The notes: generated by a model from the sequence alone, not told the origin. DNA of 64,000 nt from an uncultured Clostridia bacterium (GCA_934271735.1 CAKQSB010000002.1:1-64000); one strand, 5' to 3'; positions 8,873-17,332 are shown, counted from the stretch's first letter. Program-made: numbers and translations.

Positions 8873-10780
8873 TCAGGTATCGAGTTCGCGGTTAGCGAAT
8901 TTTGCATTTTCTTCGATGAATTTTCTGCGAAGCTCGGGTTCTTCTCCCATCAGAAGGTTGAAGTTCGCGTCCGCCTCTACGGCGTCGGCAATCGTTACCT
9001 TACGAAGAGTTCTCGTCGCGGGGTTCATTGTGGTATCCCAAAGCTGTTGCTTGTCCATTTCGCCGAGACCTTTGTAACGCTGTATGTCGCAACGCGGATT
9101 TTCAAGACAGAACTTTTCTTTGTCCGCGTCATTATAGAAGTAGTAATCTACTTTGTTTTTCGTCGCTTTGTAAAGCGGGGGCTGAGCTATATAAACATGC
9201 CCTTGCTCGACAAGCGGACGCATATATCTGAAGAAGAACGTGAGAAGAAGAATTCTTATGTGCGAACCGTCGACATCTGCATCGGTCATACATATAACTC
9301 TGTCGTAACGGATTTTCGAAACGTCGAAATCGTCGAGCATACCGCCGCCGAAAGCGGTTATCATTGCTTTGATTTCCTCGTTTTCCAGAACTCTGTTCAC
9401 TCTCGTTTTCTCAACGTTAAGGATTTTACCTCTGAGCGGCAATATCGCCTGGAATCGCCTGTCTCTGCCCTGCTTTGCCGTTCCGCCTGCGGAATCTCCC
9501 TCTACAAGGTAAATTTCGCATAGTTCGGGGTTTTTCTCCGAACAGTCGGCAAGTTTACCGGGAAGAGCAGTCGACTCGAAAGCCGTTTTTCTCGTGGCTT
9601 CTCTCGCCTTTCTCGCGGCTTCTCTCGCGCGCTTTGCCGTGAGACATTTATTAAGAACTTCTTTCGTAAACGCGGGATTCTCTTCGAGATACGAACCCAA
9701 CCCCTCGAGCATAGCTTTCTGAACGTAACCTCTCATTTCGCTGTTGCCGAGTTTGGTTTTGGTCTGTCCCTCAAACTGCGGTTCGGGAAGTTTTACGGAA
9801 ATAACCGCCGTGAGTCCTTCTCTTACGTCTTCTCCCGAAAGTTTATCGTCGTCTTTAACGAGATTAAGCTTTTTGCCCGCGTCGTTTATAAGCTTGGAAA
9901 GAGCGAATTTAAAGCCGTCTATATGAGTGCCGCCCTCTTTGGTGTTTACGTTGTTAGCGAACGCGATTACGTTTTCGTTGTAACCGTCGTTGTACTGCAT
10001 AGCGACTTCTACGGTAACGGCGTCGAATTTCTCTTCGAAATAAAGAACGTCGCTTATCACCTCTTTGTTTTTGTTAAGGTATTCGACGTATTCCACGATA
10101 CCGCCGTTATACTGAAGTTCGTCGCGGGCTTCCCTCCCCTCTCTTTTGTCTTCGAGAACGATTTTCAATCCTTTGTTGAGGAACGCGAAATCGCGGAGAG
10201 TGCTTCTTATCGTGTCGTAATTAAATTCAGTCGTTTCAAAAATCTCCGCGTCCGGCTTAAAGGTAATTCTCGTACCGGTAAGCGAAGAATCTTCAAGAGT
10301 CTGCAAACGGGTTCTGGGAACGCCTCTGTCGTATTCCTGACGGAAATGTTTACCCTTCTGATAAACGTCGACCGAAGCGAATTCCGAAAGCGCGTTTACG
10401 GCTTTAAGACCTACGCCGTGAAGACCCGACGAAACCATATATCCGCCTCCGCCGAATTTTCCGCCCGCGTTCGGCTTAGTCATAACGACTTCGACGGTGG
10501 AAACGCCTTCTTTTTCGTGAATACCCGTGGGAATTCCTCTTCCGTTATCCATAACGGAGCAGGATCCGTCTTCGTTTATAGTGACGGTTATCGTATCGCA
10601 ATATCCCGCAAGAGCTTCGTCGACCGAGTTGTCGACGATTTCCTTAACGAGGTGATGGAGACCTCTCGCGTCGGTAGAAGCGATGTACATACCCGGTCTT
10701 TTTCTTATGTGTTCAAGCCCCTCGAGAACCTGAATCTGATCCGCGCCGTAATCCTTTTCGACTCTGTTTTCGTTATCCAT
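8873..10780 (-). CDS. gyrB: DNA gyrase subunit B
   Basis: A 635-residue ATPase subunit of gyrase. The N-terminal GHKL ATPase has EIVDNSVDEA, DNGRGIP and the lid GLHGVGLKAVNAL; a transducer domain follows, then TOPRIM with EGDSAGG (427-433) and DADVDGSH (about 500-507), and the C-terminal QRYKGLGEM segment. Length and motifs are typical of short Gram-positive GyrB. The start is supported by CAGGAG 6 bp upstream. It is the first gene of the gyrB-gyrA operon. Confidence 0.98.
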   Translation of the reverse strand: MDNENRVEKDYGADQIQVLEGLEHIRKRPGMYIASTDARGLHHLVKEIVDNSVDEALAGYCDTITVTINEDGSCSVMDNGRGIPTGIHEKEGVSTVEVVMTKPNAGGKFGGGGYMVSSGLHGVGLKAVNALSEFASVDVYQKGKHFRQEYDRGVPRTRLQTLEDSSLTGTRITFKPDAEIFETTEFNYDTIRSTLRDFAFLNKGLKIVLEDKREGREARDELQYNGGIVEYVEYLNKNKEVISDVLYFEEKFDAVTVEVAMQYNDGYNENVIAFANNVNTKEGGTHIDGFKFALSKLINDAGKKLNLVKDDDKLSGEDVREGLTAVISVKLPEPQFEGQTKTKLGNSEMRGYVQKAMLEGLGSYLEENPAFTKEVLNKCLTAKRAREAARKAREATRKTAFESTALPGKLADCSEKNPELCEIYLVEGDSAGGTAKQGRDRRFQAILPLRGKILNVEKTRVNRVLENEEIKAMITAFGGGMLDDFDVSKIRYDRVICMTDADVDGSHIRILLLTFFFRYMRPLVEQGHVYIAQPPLYKATKNKVDYYFYNDADKEKFCLENPRCDIQRYKGLGEMDKQQLWDTTMNPATRTLRKVTIADAVEADANFNLLMGEEPELRRKFIEENAKFANRELDT

Positions 10781-10829
10781 TGCTTTCTCCTGAATAATTT
10801 ATCCCGGCGACAAAATCGCCTTTATACTT

Positions 10830-10858
10830 ATTATAATATATTATTATAAATAAGTAAA
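10830..10858 (-). promoter_or_regulatory. Sigma-A promoter of gyrB-gyrA
   Basis: Minus strand: TTTACT (10853-10858), 17-bp spacer, TATAAT (10830-10835), in a very AT-rich stretch about 50 bp upstream of gyrB. The curvature-prone AT tract would suit supercoiling control, but that is inference. Confidence 0.7.
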
Positions 10859-10927
10859 GCGATTTTCGTAAATTGTTCGTTTTTTTACCGTTTTTTAATG
10901 TTTTTTTCGACCTGTAAAATAAAAAAA

Positions 10928-10943
10928 CGGAGCATAAGCTCCG
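10928..10943 (-). terminator. Terminator after the M50-type protease gene
   Basis: A CGGAGC-ATAA-GCTCCG hairpin followed by a run of seven T on the minus strand, about 20 bp after the stop. It ends the yabP to M50 gene run. Confidence 0.85.
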
Positions 10944-10964
10944 CTGGTCGGTTTTATTTTAAAA

Positions 10965-12017
10965 TCAGAGTCTGGAAAGCATCTCGGTATTGAATTTTCC
11001 GTCGCCTTTAAGGTAGGCTTTGGCGCATATTTTTTTCGCCGATTTAAGGGTCGCTTTAACGTATTTGTCGTCGCCTTTATGGTTTGCGTAATACACGAGC
11101 GTACGCATACCCGAAGCCCCGGGAAGCGTGTCGCATTTATCGAGAAGATACTCGTACTCGGCGATTTTGCTTTCGTCTCCGATAAGGATATATGCGAACA
11201 GAATCTCTATCGCCGCTTCGTCGTCGAGATAATCTTCTCCGGCCTGCAATTCTTCGAGGCTTTCCACGATTTTTTTGGGATCGAAAATCTCCTCCGCTCT
11301 TCTGAGCTTTAAAAGGGCGAAACGGGTTTTCGTCGCGGGAGAAATTTTAAGATCGTCGTCAAACAACGTTTCGTCGATTTCCGCGTACGATTTACCGTCG
11401 TACAACTCTTCGGTTATCGTTAAAAGTCTTATCGTTGCTGTTTTTTCGTCGTTATCCGTCAGCATTTTTTCGAATTCGGAGCCGTCGTTTCCGTCGACGA
11501 AACCGGGGATTGCGTTGATAACGAGAATCACGAGAGACAAAGGCATTCCGCAGAAAAACATCGCGGCGAGAGGCGCGGCAAAAGCTATGGAAAGCATAAA
11601 TCCCGCCGTAAGTAATGCGGAAGCGACCACGCTCCCGATTATTCCGCCCGCTACCGTTCTCGCGTAATGTTTACCGATATTTTCTTTCGATACGGGAATA
11701 ACGTCCGTCGCCCCGAGAAAATCGTTTTTAAAAGACACCGAAAACTTTTTTATAGCCTGTTTATCGTATCTGAAAATCAAAAAAGAAAACGCCGCGACTT
11801 CGAAACCGTTATGTTTAGCCGCCAAAGCGTGACCAAGTTCGTGAAATAACGCAGAAACGGTCCAACCGATTAAAAGTCCGCAGATAACAAGGAGAAGCCT
11901 GATCCATATACTTGCGGAAAAGGCGAAAGAAATAAAAATCGCAATCAGAAAAGCGCACACATATAAAACGGCAATCAGAATATTTTTCGCCACTCTGTTT
12001 TTGTTGTTCTGTTCCAT
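10965..12017 (-). CDS. Membrane M50-type (site-2-protease-like) metalloprotease
   Basis: A 350-residue protein with about five hydrophobic segments in its first half and a soluble helical C-terminal half. The zinc motif HELGHA lies in membrane segment 3, and NAIPGFVDGND later supplies the N-x-x-P...DG pattern with the third metal ligand, so the protease is probably active. The C-terminal helices resemble a repeat-type adaptor but show no named domain. The start at 12017 follows AAAGGAG; a longer TTG frame overlapping the upstream gene is less likely. It follows yabP-yabQ-divIC-ppx, where an intramembrane protease could serve sporulation signalling, but this is inference; SpoIVFB orthology is not shown. 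Confidence 0.75.
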   Translation of the reverse strand: MEQNNKNRVAKNILIAVLYVCAFLIAIFISFAFSASIWIRLLLVICGLLIGWTVSALFHELGHALAAKHNGFEVAAFSFLIFRYDKQAIKKFSVSFKNDFLGATDVIPVSKENIGKHYARTVAGGIIGSVVASALLTAGFMLSIAFAAPLAAMFFCGMPLSLVILVINAIPGFVDGNDGSEFEKMLTDNDEKTATIRLLTITEELYDGKSYAEIDETLFDDDLKISPATKTRFALLKLRRAEEIFDPKKIVESLEELQAGEDYLDDEAAIEILFAYILIGDESKIAEYEYLLDKCDTLPGASGMRTLVYYANHKGDDKYVKATLKSAKKICAKAYLKGDGKFNTEMLSRL

Positions 12018-12054
12018 AAAGCTCCTTTGTTTCTTCCCTCGTTTAAAGACGAAT

Positions 12055-12936
12055 TTATTCGGCAAGACCTTTCATTCTTAAATATCCGAGCATATTGTCG
12101 TTTTCGCTTACCGTGATTTTTTTTATGCCGAACGTCGACATTATTTTCTTGAGCAAATAAACTCCGCCGACGATAATTTCCGCGCGCTTTTCGTTTATTT
12201 TAAGCTCGTTTATTCTTTCCGTTATCGTACGGTTTTTTATTTCGCGATAAACATCTTCTACTTGTCCGTAAGTTAAAACCGTTCCGTTTACCTTGTCCGG
12301 ATCGTAGGTTTCGAGCCTTAAAAAGCAGGCGCAAAGCGAAGTAGCCGTTCCCCCGACAGCGAAATAATCCGCCGCGGGTACGTTTCCGTATTCGCCTATT
12401 CTGCCGTTTATAAGTTCTTCGAGTTTACTCTCGTCCTCTTCGCAAAGATCTCTGAGCCTTACCGCCCCGAGCGGAAGAGAATGACAATATATTCTTTTAC
12501 CGTCTTTTTTTACGGCGATTTCGGCGCTTGCGCCGCCTATATCGATAATTCCGCCGTCGCCCTTTCCTACCGCACCCGAAAGCCCCGTTTCGCCCTCGGT
12601 TTCGCCGTCCATAACGTCGACCGTAAGTCCTGTTTCCGCCTTGACTTTTCTGACAAATTCGTCTCCGTTTTTCGCGCTCCTCACGGCTTCCGTGGCAAAC
12701 GCGAAAATTTTATCGGGCGAACAGGAAACTACGCCGACAAGAAGCTTTTTTATCCCGTTTATCGTCCTTTCGGAAGCTTCGAAAGTTATTTCGCCTTTGT
12801 CGTTTTCCCCTTCGCCGAGACGGGTCGTCACAAGTCCTTTGAAAAGCGTTTTTCCGCCCGAATAAACGAGCGCGCGTACGGAGTTCGAGCCTATATCGAA
12901 AACGCCGTAACTCTCAGGTTTTCCTTTAGTTGTCAT
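12055..12936 (-). CDS. Ppx/GppA family phosphatase
   Basis: A 293-residue protein of the ASKHA fold that hydrolyses polyphosphate or pppGpp. The phosphate-1 motif FDIGSNSVR lies at the N-terminus, the conserved acidic loop DVMDGETEGETGLSGAV in the middle, and GIIDIGGASAEIAV is the phosphate-2 motif. It is short, with no C-terminal HD domain, as in many Firmicutes. Its ATG overlaps the end of divIC. The choice between exopolyphosphatase and pppGpp phosphatase cannot be made here. Confidence 0.88.
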   Translation of the reverse strand: MTTKGKPESYGVFDIGSNSVRALVYSGGKTLFKGLVTTRLGEGENDKGEITFEASERTINGIKKLLVGVVSCSPDKIFAFATEAVRSAKNGDEFVRKVKAETGLTVDVMDGETEGETGLSGAVGKGDGGIIDIGGASAEIAVKKDGKRIYCHSLPLGAVRLRDLCEEDESKLEELINGRIGEYGNVPAADYFAVGGTATSLCACFLRLETYDPDKVNGTVLTYGQVEDVYREIKNRTITERINELKINEKRAEIIVGGVYLLKKIMSTFGIKKITVSENDNMLGYLRMKGLAE

Positions 12937-13189
12937 TTTTGTAAATATAACCTATCTGTCTTGCTCTTTCTTCGATTTTCCACTTGGTGAGCCACTTGTC
13001 TTTTTCGTTTTCGCCGTTCTCTATTTCTTTCTGCAATTCCGTGATTTCCGCCTGCAACCGCTCTACTTCTCTTTTTTTGTTCCCCATAGCGACGATCTGG
13101 TAAGCCATCACGATTATCAGTATAAATAACATAATTATACCCGTTGCCGTTCCCGCGGCGACGAGTCTTTTTAATTTGCTTTCGGACAT
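12926..13189 (-). CDS. divIC: Septum formation initiator DivIC/FtsB-like protein
   Basis: An 87-residue bitopic protein: a short cytoplasmic N-terminus, one membrane helix (about 15-33), then a coiled coil rich in Glu/Lys heptads (about 38-65) and a short extracytoplasmic tail. In Firmicutes DivIC links the divisome with FtsL and DivIB. Gene order yabP-yabQ-divIC is the canonical Firmicute arrangement and is the main support beyond topology. A GGAGG site precedes the ATG by 7 bp. The yabQ frame runs across it in another frame. Confidence 0.85.
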   Translation of the reverse strand: MSESKLKRLVAAGTATGIIMLFILIIVMAYQIVAMGNKKREVERLQAEITELQKEIENGENEKDKWLTKWKIEERARQIGYIYKNDN

Positions 13190-13532
13190 CGCGCTTCCTC
13201 CGTAGTTTCAAAACAAACTTTTCCCCGAATTTATTATACCATTTCAAGGTAAAAAACGCAAGCGTTTTATTAAAACTCTCGTTTTCGAGCAAAAAACCGC
13301 ATATTACCCCGAAAATCATATATATCCGAAAATCGGGAAAATCGAACCTAAGCGAAAAATACACGTATATAAAACAACACGGCGCGGCGAAAATCATGTC
13401 CGAAAAAACTCCGGCGAATTTGTTCCTTATCAATCTTTTCGATGCGTAAAACGGGATATAGAAAACACCGCAAACCACTCCTATAAGAACGCATTCGAAA
13501 AAATAATAAATCTGCCCGTCGCTGACGAACAT
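12933..13532 (-). CDS. yabQ: Spore cortex biosynthesis protein YabQ (long overlapping frame)
   Basis: The first roughly 110 residues contain several membrane helices (VLIGVVCGVFYIPFY, then FAAPCCFIYVYFSL, then IYMIFGVICGFLLE) as in YabQ, a membrane protein needed for spore cortex formation. The ATG overlaps the yabP stop by 1 bp (TAATG) and AAGAGG precedes it. The frame does not stop before divIC but continues through it for another 85 Arg/Lys-rich residues that are merely the shifted reading of divIC. Either YabQ carries this unusual tail or a one-base frameshift near 13215-13240 hides the true stop: a TGA sits in the neighbouring frame just before the divIC ribosome site. The homologous part is about 13190-13532. 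Confidence 0.75.
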   Translation of the reverse strand: MFVSDGQIYYFFECVLIGVVCGVFYIPFYASKRLIRNKFAGVFSDMIFAAPCCFIYVYFSLRFDFPDFRIYMIFGVICGFLLENESFNKTLAFFTLKWYNKFGEKFVLKLRRKRDVRKQIKKTRRRGNGNGYNYVIYTDNRDGLPDRRYGEQKKRSRAVAGGNHGIAERNRERRKRKRQVAHQVENRRKSKTDRLYLQK

Positions 13533-13789
13533 TACTTGAAAAACCTCTTAAAGAACGACTGAGCCGCAGCCGAAAATTTAACGCCGGAAACGACGCCCGC
13601 AAGCCTGAATTCGCCCGTTCGCTTTTCGAAACATACTATTTTCATCGCTTCGCCCGTTATTATCGCCTTTCCTCCCTCGATAAGATTAAGCCTTATTTCC
13701 CTGTCGCTGAAAGACGTTACGTCCGCGATACCGCCTGCGGCAAGCGATTTTTTATACTCTATCGTAAAATTCGGAACTGTTTTTTCCAT
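13532..13789 (-). CDS. yabP: Sporulation protein YabP
   Basis: An 85-residue YabP/YqfC-family protein: a short soluble beta-rich domain with VTSFSDREIRLNLIEGGKAIITGEAMKI in pattern (D near residue 30, GEAMKI near 52) and a basic C-terminus. In Bacillus it is required for cortex assembly around the forespore. The start at 13789 follows GGGAGG; a longer upstream frame is arbitrary. It is the first gene of yabP-yabQ-divIC. Its ribosome site lies inside the 3' arm of the upstream gene's terminator hairpin, which could limit expression by read-through. Confidence 0.85.
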   Translation of the reverse strand: MEKTVPNFTIEYKKSLAAGGIADVTSFSDREIRLNLIEGGKAIITGEAMKIVCFEKRTGEFRLAGVVSGVKFSAAAQSFFKRFFK

Positions 13790-13792
13790 AAA

Positions 13793-13826
13793 AAAATCCT
13801 CCCGTAAAAGCTTATGAGAGGATTTT
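13793..13826 (-). terminator. Terminator hairpin overlapping the yabP ribosome site
   Basis: A perfect 9-bp stem (13793-13801 with 13818-13826; AAAATCCTC/GAGGATTTT) and a 16-nt loop is followed by T residues on the minus strand. It ends the permease transcript, and its downstream arm contains the GAGG of the yabP Shine-Dalgarno site. Confidence 0.75.
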
Positions 13827-13839
13827 CGATTTAATTCTT

Positions 13840-14943
13840 TTAATCTAATTTCTGGTCGCCGAATTTTATAAGCCCGATTTTTCTGAAGAGTTCCGAGAAC
13901 CCGAACGATAACGCCGCGGGAAGAATAAACATCAGAAGAGCTATTCCGAAACCAAGCAGAACGGGGTTCATACCCGCGCTCGCCTCGATCGTTCCGAACA
14001 CGCCGACAAGACCGCTCGTTCCCATTCCGCCGCCCGAAGCATTGCATTTAAGCCCGAAAACGCACGTCGATATCGGGCCTAAAATCGCGCTCGAAATTAT
14101 TTCGGGAAGCATAATCGCGGGTTTTTTCATTATATTCGGTATCTGGAGCATACTCGTGCCTATTCCCTGCGAAATAAGCCCCGAAACGCCGTTTTCTCTG
14201 AAAGAAGCGACGGCAAAGCCTATCATATGGCAACTGCAACCTACAACAGCCGCTCCGCCCGCGATAAGCATCGCGTCGTCCGTAATTCCGTTCGCAACCG
14301 AAATCCATATCGCCGCGGAAGACGTGGGCATCGTGAGAAGAATACCCATAACGACGGAAATAATTATACCCATAAAGAACGGCGTTATTTTCGTAGCCTC
14401 TGAAATGAGAACCCCGAGTTTTCCGATAAGAAAAATAAACGGATACGCAAGGAAACAACCCGCATAACTTAAAAACAAAGTTCCGAGCGGAACGATAAGG
14501 ATATCGAGTTTTGTTTTACCCGCATAAAGCGAAACAATTTCGATCGTGAAAAGCGCGACGACGTAAGCCCCTATCGGGTTACCGCACGTTCCGAGCTTTA
14601 ATGCAGCGTCCAAAGCTATTATTTTATCCGAGAACGCGCCGACAAAACCCGCGACGGCTGCCGAAAACATAACGAGTTTACCTCTTTTCAAAGCGTTCGC
14701 TATGCCTACGCCTATACCCGCGCCCATCAGGGTCTTTGCAAAGCTCGCTATCGTTTCGAGACTGTTCCCTACGGCGTTATCGCCTATCCATTTTGCGATA
14801 AGCGATAAAATCGTGCCTGCGATAAGCGTGCAGAAAAGTCCTTGCGCCATACCCGAAAAAGCGTCTATAAACCAGCGCGAAGCAAGTTTTTTCAGAACTG
14901 ACGAAAAAGATTTTTCTTTTTTTTCTTCGATGTTGTTCTCCAT
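13840..14943 (-). CDS. PTS-type sugar transporter IIC-like membrane protein
   Basis: A 367-residue polytopic protein with about ten hydrophobic helices and the Gly-rich loops GAGIGVGIANALKRGKLV and CNASGGGMGTSGLVGVF. This matches the PTS_EIIC_2 family of stand-alone IIC-like permeases common in Firmicutes. No IIA or IIB domain or neighbouring PTS gene is present, so it may not be coupled to phosphoenolpyruvate; the substrate is unknown. Its start is 1 bp past the metallophosphoesterase stop, so the two are probably co-transcribed, with AAAGGAAG as ribosome site. Confidence 0.75.
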   Translation of the reverse strand: MENNIEEKKEKSFSSVLKKLASRWFIDAFSGMAQGLFCTLIAGTILSLIAKWIGDNAVGNSLETIASFAKTLMGAGIGVGIANALKRGKLVMFSAAVAGFVGAFSDKIIALDAALKLGTCGNPIGAYVVALFTIEIVSLYAGKTKLDILIVPLGTLFLSYAGCFLAYPFIFLIGKLGVLISEATKITPFFMGIIISVVMGILLTMPTSSAAIWISVANGITDDAMLIAGGAAVVGCSCHMIGFAVASFRENGVSGLISQGIGTSMLQIPNIMKKPAIMLPEIISSAILGPISTCVFGLKCNASGGGMGTSGLVGVFGTIEASAGMNPVLLGFGIALLMFILPAALSFGFSELFRKIGLIKFGDQKLD

Positions 14944-14944
14944 T

Positions 14945-15649
14945 TTATTTTTCTTCCTTTATAAGAGTCAGTTTATTGTCTGTCTGATCGCATGAGGTCA
15001 GAAAATACTCTATTCCGTTTTTCTGTATTTTAAGGTCGGTTCTGCAATCCTTGCCGTGCAAATGCCCGTAAACGACTTTGCTCGCTCCGTTTTCCTCGAA
15101 TATATCCGTAAACAGCGAATTTTCTCTTCTGACGTTGAACGGCGGATAATGAATAAGGCAGATAAGCTCGTCGCCCTCTTCTCTTATTTTCTGCGCCGCG
15201 GAAAAAGCAAGTTTAAGTCGCTCCGCTTCGCGATAATATATCTTTCTGTCCTGTTCTTTGAAATCGGGAGAACCTTCCACACACCAACCGCGCGTTCCGC
15301 AGATTATCGTTTTCCCGAACTTAACGCAGTCGTTCTGAAGCGCGTAAAAACCCTCGGGAAGAGAATTTCTTATCCTCGATATACTTTTCCACCAGTAATC
15401 GTGATTGCCGCGTATGAACACTTTTTTGCCTTTTAACGGATACAACGCGGAGATATCATCTAAGGCCTCGGGTAAATCCATAGCCCAACTTATATCGCCG
15501 CCGATCAAGACAATGTCTTCATCCGAAACTTTACCGTTCCAGTCCGCGAAAATTTTTTCGAGATAATTTTCCCACTTCGCGCCGAAAATATCCATAGGCT
15601 TCGAACCCTTGCTGCACATATGAAGATCGCTTATGGCAAAAAATCTCAC
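14945..15649 (-). CDS. Calcineurin-like metallophosphoesterase
   Basis: A 234-residue enzyme with the ordered metal motifs of the family: FAISDLHM (D-x-H), LIGGDISW (GD), FIRGNHDYWW (GNHD), LIHYPPF (H) and VYGHLHG (GH-x-H). The start is a GTG at 15649 preceded by AAAGGAG; an open frame continues 97 residues further upstream but runs through the promoter and the previous gene's terminator, so it is rejected. Substrate unknown (phosphodiester, nucleotide or lipid pyrophosphate). It heads a two-gene unit with the permease. Confidence 0.88.
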   Translation of the reverse strand: MRFFAISDLHMCSKGSKPMDIFGAKWENYLEKIFADWNGKVSDEDIVLIGGDISWAMDLPEALDDISALYPLKGKKVFIRGNHDYWWKSISRIRNSLPEGFYALQNDCVKFGKTIICGTRGWCVEGSPDFKEQDRKIYYREAERLKLAFSAAQKIREEGDELICLIHYPPFNVRRENSLFTDIFEENGASKVVYGHLHGKDCRTDLKIQKNGIEYFLTSCDQTDNKLTLIKEEK

Positions 15650-15674
15650 GACGAATTCTCCTTTTACCGTTGAT

Positions 15675-15703
15675 ATTTTAGCATATTTTACAAATTTTAT
15701 CAA
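15675..15703 (-). promoter_or_regulatory. Sigma-A promoter of the metallophosphoesterase gene
   Basis: Minus strand: TTGATA (15698-15703), 17-bp spacer, TAAAAT (15675-15680), about 25 bp upstream of the GTG start. Confidence 0.75.
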
Positions 15704-15741
15704 GCGATATAGCGTGCCTATGACAATTCCCGACGAATAAA

Positions 15742-15767
15742 AAGCCCAAAGGCGAACCTTCGGGCTT
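15742..15767 (-). terminator. Terminator of the 212-residue spore-related gene
   Basis: AAGCCC/GGGCTT arms (15742-15747 with 15762-15767) with extra internal pairs AAGG/CCTT, followed by TTTTTATT on the minus strand, 22 bp after the stop. Confidence 0.8.
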
Positions 15768-15789
15768 AATAAGACTTTTGATATTTTTA

Positions 15790-16428
15790 TCAGGTATTCC
15801 CGGGGTAAATCGGAAGATCGAAAAATCCCGAACAAACATCCTGAGTGTATTCCTGACACTGCGGAATCGTCGCGTAGCCGTAAGACGGAACGAGAAGTTC
15901 CACCGTCATAACGACTTTCATAATGATTGTAACGCAGCACGAAACGGTAAATGTAGCCGTATCCGTGTATATTCCATCGGGCGCGACAATCGAAACCACC
16001 GAATTTATCCTGTAAGGGATAATCGACGGCTCGGGTATGTACATAACGATATCCATATCGAACGAAACCGTTGAAGAAGCCGTACCGCGAACGCCGTTTG
16101 CGTCGGTGTAAATAACTTCCATAGGCATGGTAACCGTAGCCTGAACTCTGCCGAAACGTTCTCTGTCGGGAAGACGATCGACGGTCACGTTGGTTAAAGT
16201 TCCTTCGTTTCCGACGCTTCTCGCGCTTAAAAACGTAAGCGGATATACGGGATTTGCGGGGTTAAAGCCTGTAAGAGCAAGCGTTACGCCTTCTTCCTGC
16301 GTCTGACGGATGCAGGCGTCGAATACTTTTTCCGCTTCTATACATACTTTTTCGCACAGCCCGTTCGCAGGATTACCGTTAATTCTGCCGGGGCATCTGT
16401 CCGATGCGTTATTAGTAAAGAACGACAT
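15790..16428 (-). CDS. Conserved Clostridial protein, possibly spore-associated
   Basis: A 212-residue protein of unknown function. The N-terminus carries a patterned Cys segment (CPGRINGNP, GLCEKVC, VFDACIRQ) I associate with uncharacterised Clostridial proteins; the middle is beta-rich (VQATVTMPMEVIYTD, then SFDMDIVMYIPE) and the C-terminal third has CC and two further Cys. There is no signal peptide or long membrane helix. It forms a single-gene unit with its own terminator. Upstream, the minus strand has CATATATTA (16457-16465), matching the sigma-K -10 pattern CATA-N3-TA, and the ribosome site is a strong AAGGAGG. A late sporulation role such as coat protein is inference only. Confidence 0.6.
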   Translation of the reverse strand: MSFFTNNASDRCPGRINGNPANGLCEKVCIEAEKVFDACIRQTQEEGVTLALTGFNPANPVYPLTFLSARSVGNEGTLTNVTVDRLPDRERFGRVQATVTMPMEVIYTDANGVRGTASSTVSFDMDIVMYIPEPSIIPYRINSVVSIVAPDGIYTDTATFTVSCCVTIIMKVVMTVELLVPSYGYATIPQCQEYTQDVCSGFFDLPIYPGNT

Positions 16429-16456
16429 ATTAAACCTCCTTAAAACGCTCTCAGTT

Positions 16457-16465
16457 TAATATATG
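16457..16465 (-). promoter_or_regulatory. Possible sigma-K-type -10 element
   Basis: Minus-strand CATATATTA fits CATA-N3-TA; an AC dinucleotide lies 18 bp upstream, one more than the usual 16-17 spacing. It is 29 bp upstream of the gene start. No sigma-A pair was found here. Confidence 0.35.
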
Positions 16466-16501
16466 CCGAAAGGTTTTAAAAATGTTAAATATGTCGTCGC
16501 T

Positions 16502-17332
16502 TTATATTTTATCTTTGATAAGTCCGGAAAGCTTAACGAAATCTTCCGTAGTTAAAGTTTCTCCTCTCGAAAGAGGATCGTCCGAAACTTCGGAAACGAT
16601 TTTGTCGGCTTCCGCCCTCGTCATTTTAAACGATTGCATAAGGTTGTTCGCAAGGGTTTTTCTTCTCGAGGAAAACGCGCATCTGACCGCCGCCCGATAT
16701 GCTTTCGCGTTTACGTTCGGATATTTACCCCTGTCCATCGTGATTTTTACCACGGCGGAATCGACGTTCGGAGCAGGATAAAACATTTTTCTGTCTATAT
16801 ACAGGATTTTTTCGGCGTTGCCGACAAGATCTATCCCCGCAGTTATCGCGCCGTAATCTTCCGAACCCGCTTTCGCGACGAGCCTGTCCGCCACTTCCTC
16901 CTGAACCGTAACCGTTATACTCTTTACCTTTGTCGACTCTTCTACGAATTTCATAAGTATCGGAGTGGTTATGTAATAAGGAAGATTTGCCACGACGCAG
17001 AATTCGCCGCCGCAAAGATCCTCTATCTCTTCCGTTTTCATTTTCATAACGTCTTTGAAAATTATCTCGACGTTTTGATACTGTGCAAGGCTTTCTTTAA
17101 GCACGGGGCGAAGGTTGTTATCTATTTCGAAACCTATAACCCTTTTCGCTCTTCTTGCGATCGCGGCGGTGAGCGTTCCGCCCCCGCAACCTATTTCGAC
17201 GACCGTATCTTCCGCGGTTATGCCGGCTTTAGACACGATATCGTCCAAAAGGGCGTCGTCCGTAAGGAAATTCTGTCCGAAACGTTTGTTGAAGCGAAAG
17301 CCGTTTTTTAAAAGTATTTCTTTTATCTGCAT
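16502..17332 (-). CDS. rsmA: 16S rRNA (adenine1518/1519-N6)-dimethyltransferase
   Basis: A 276-residue KsgA/RsmA methyltransferase that dimethylates the two adjacent adenines of the 16S 3' hairpin. NFLTDDALLDDIV at the N-terminus, the SAM loop VVEIGCGGGTLT and the catalytic NLPYYITTPI are all present; length is typical. Its ATG overlaps the stop of the radical SAM gene (TGATG). It closes the metG-tatD-radical SAM-rsmA operon, an order common in Firmicutes except that rnmV is replaced by the radical SAM gene. Confidence 0.97.
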   Translation of the reverse strand: MQIKEILLKNGFRFNKRFGQNFLTDDALLDDIVSKAGITAEDTVVEIGCGGGTLTAAIARRAKRVIGFEIDNNLRPVLKESLAQYQNVEIIFKDVMKMKTEEIEDLCGGEFCVVANLPYYITTPILMKFVEESTKVKSITVTVQEEVADRLVAKAGSEDYGAITAGIDLVGNAEKILYIDRKMFYPAPNVDSAVVKITMDRGKYPNVNAKAYRAAVRCAFSSRRKTLANNLMQSFKMTRAEADKIVSEVSDDPLSRGETLTTEDFVKLSGLIKDKI

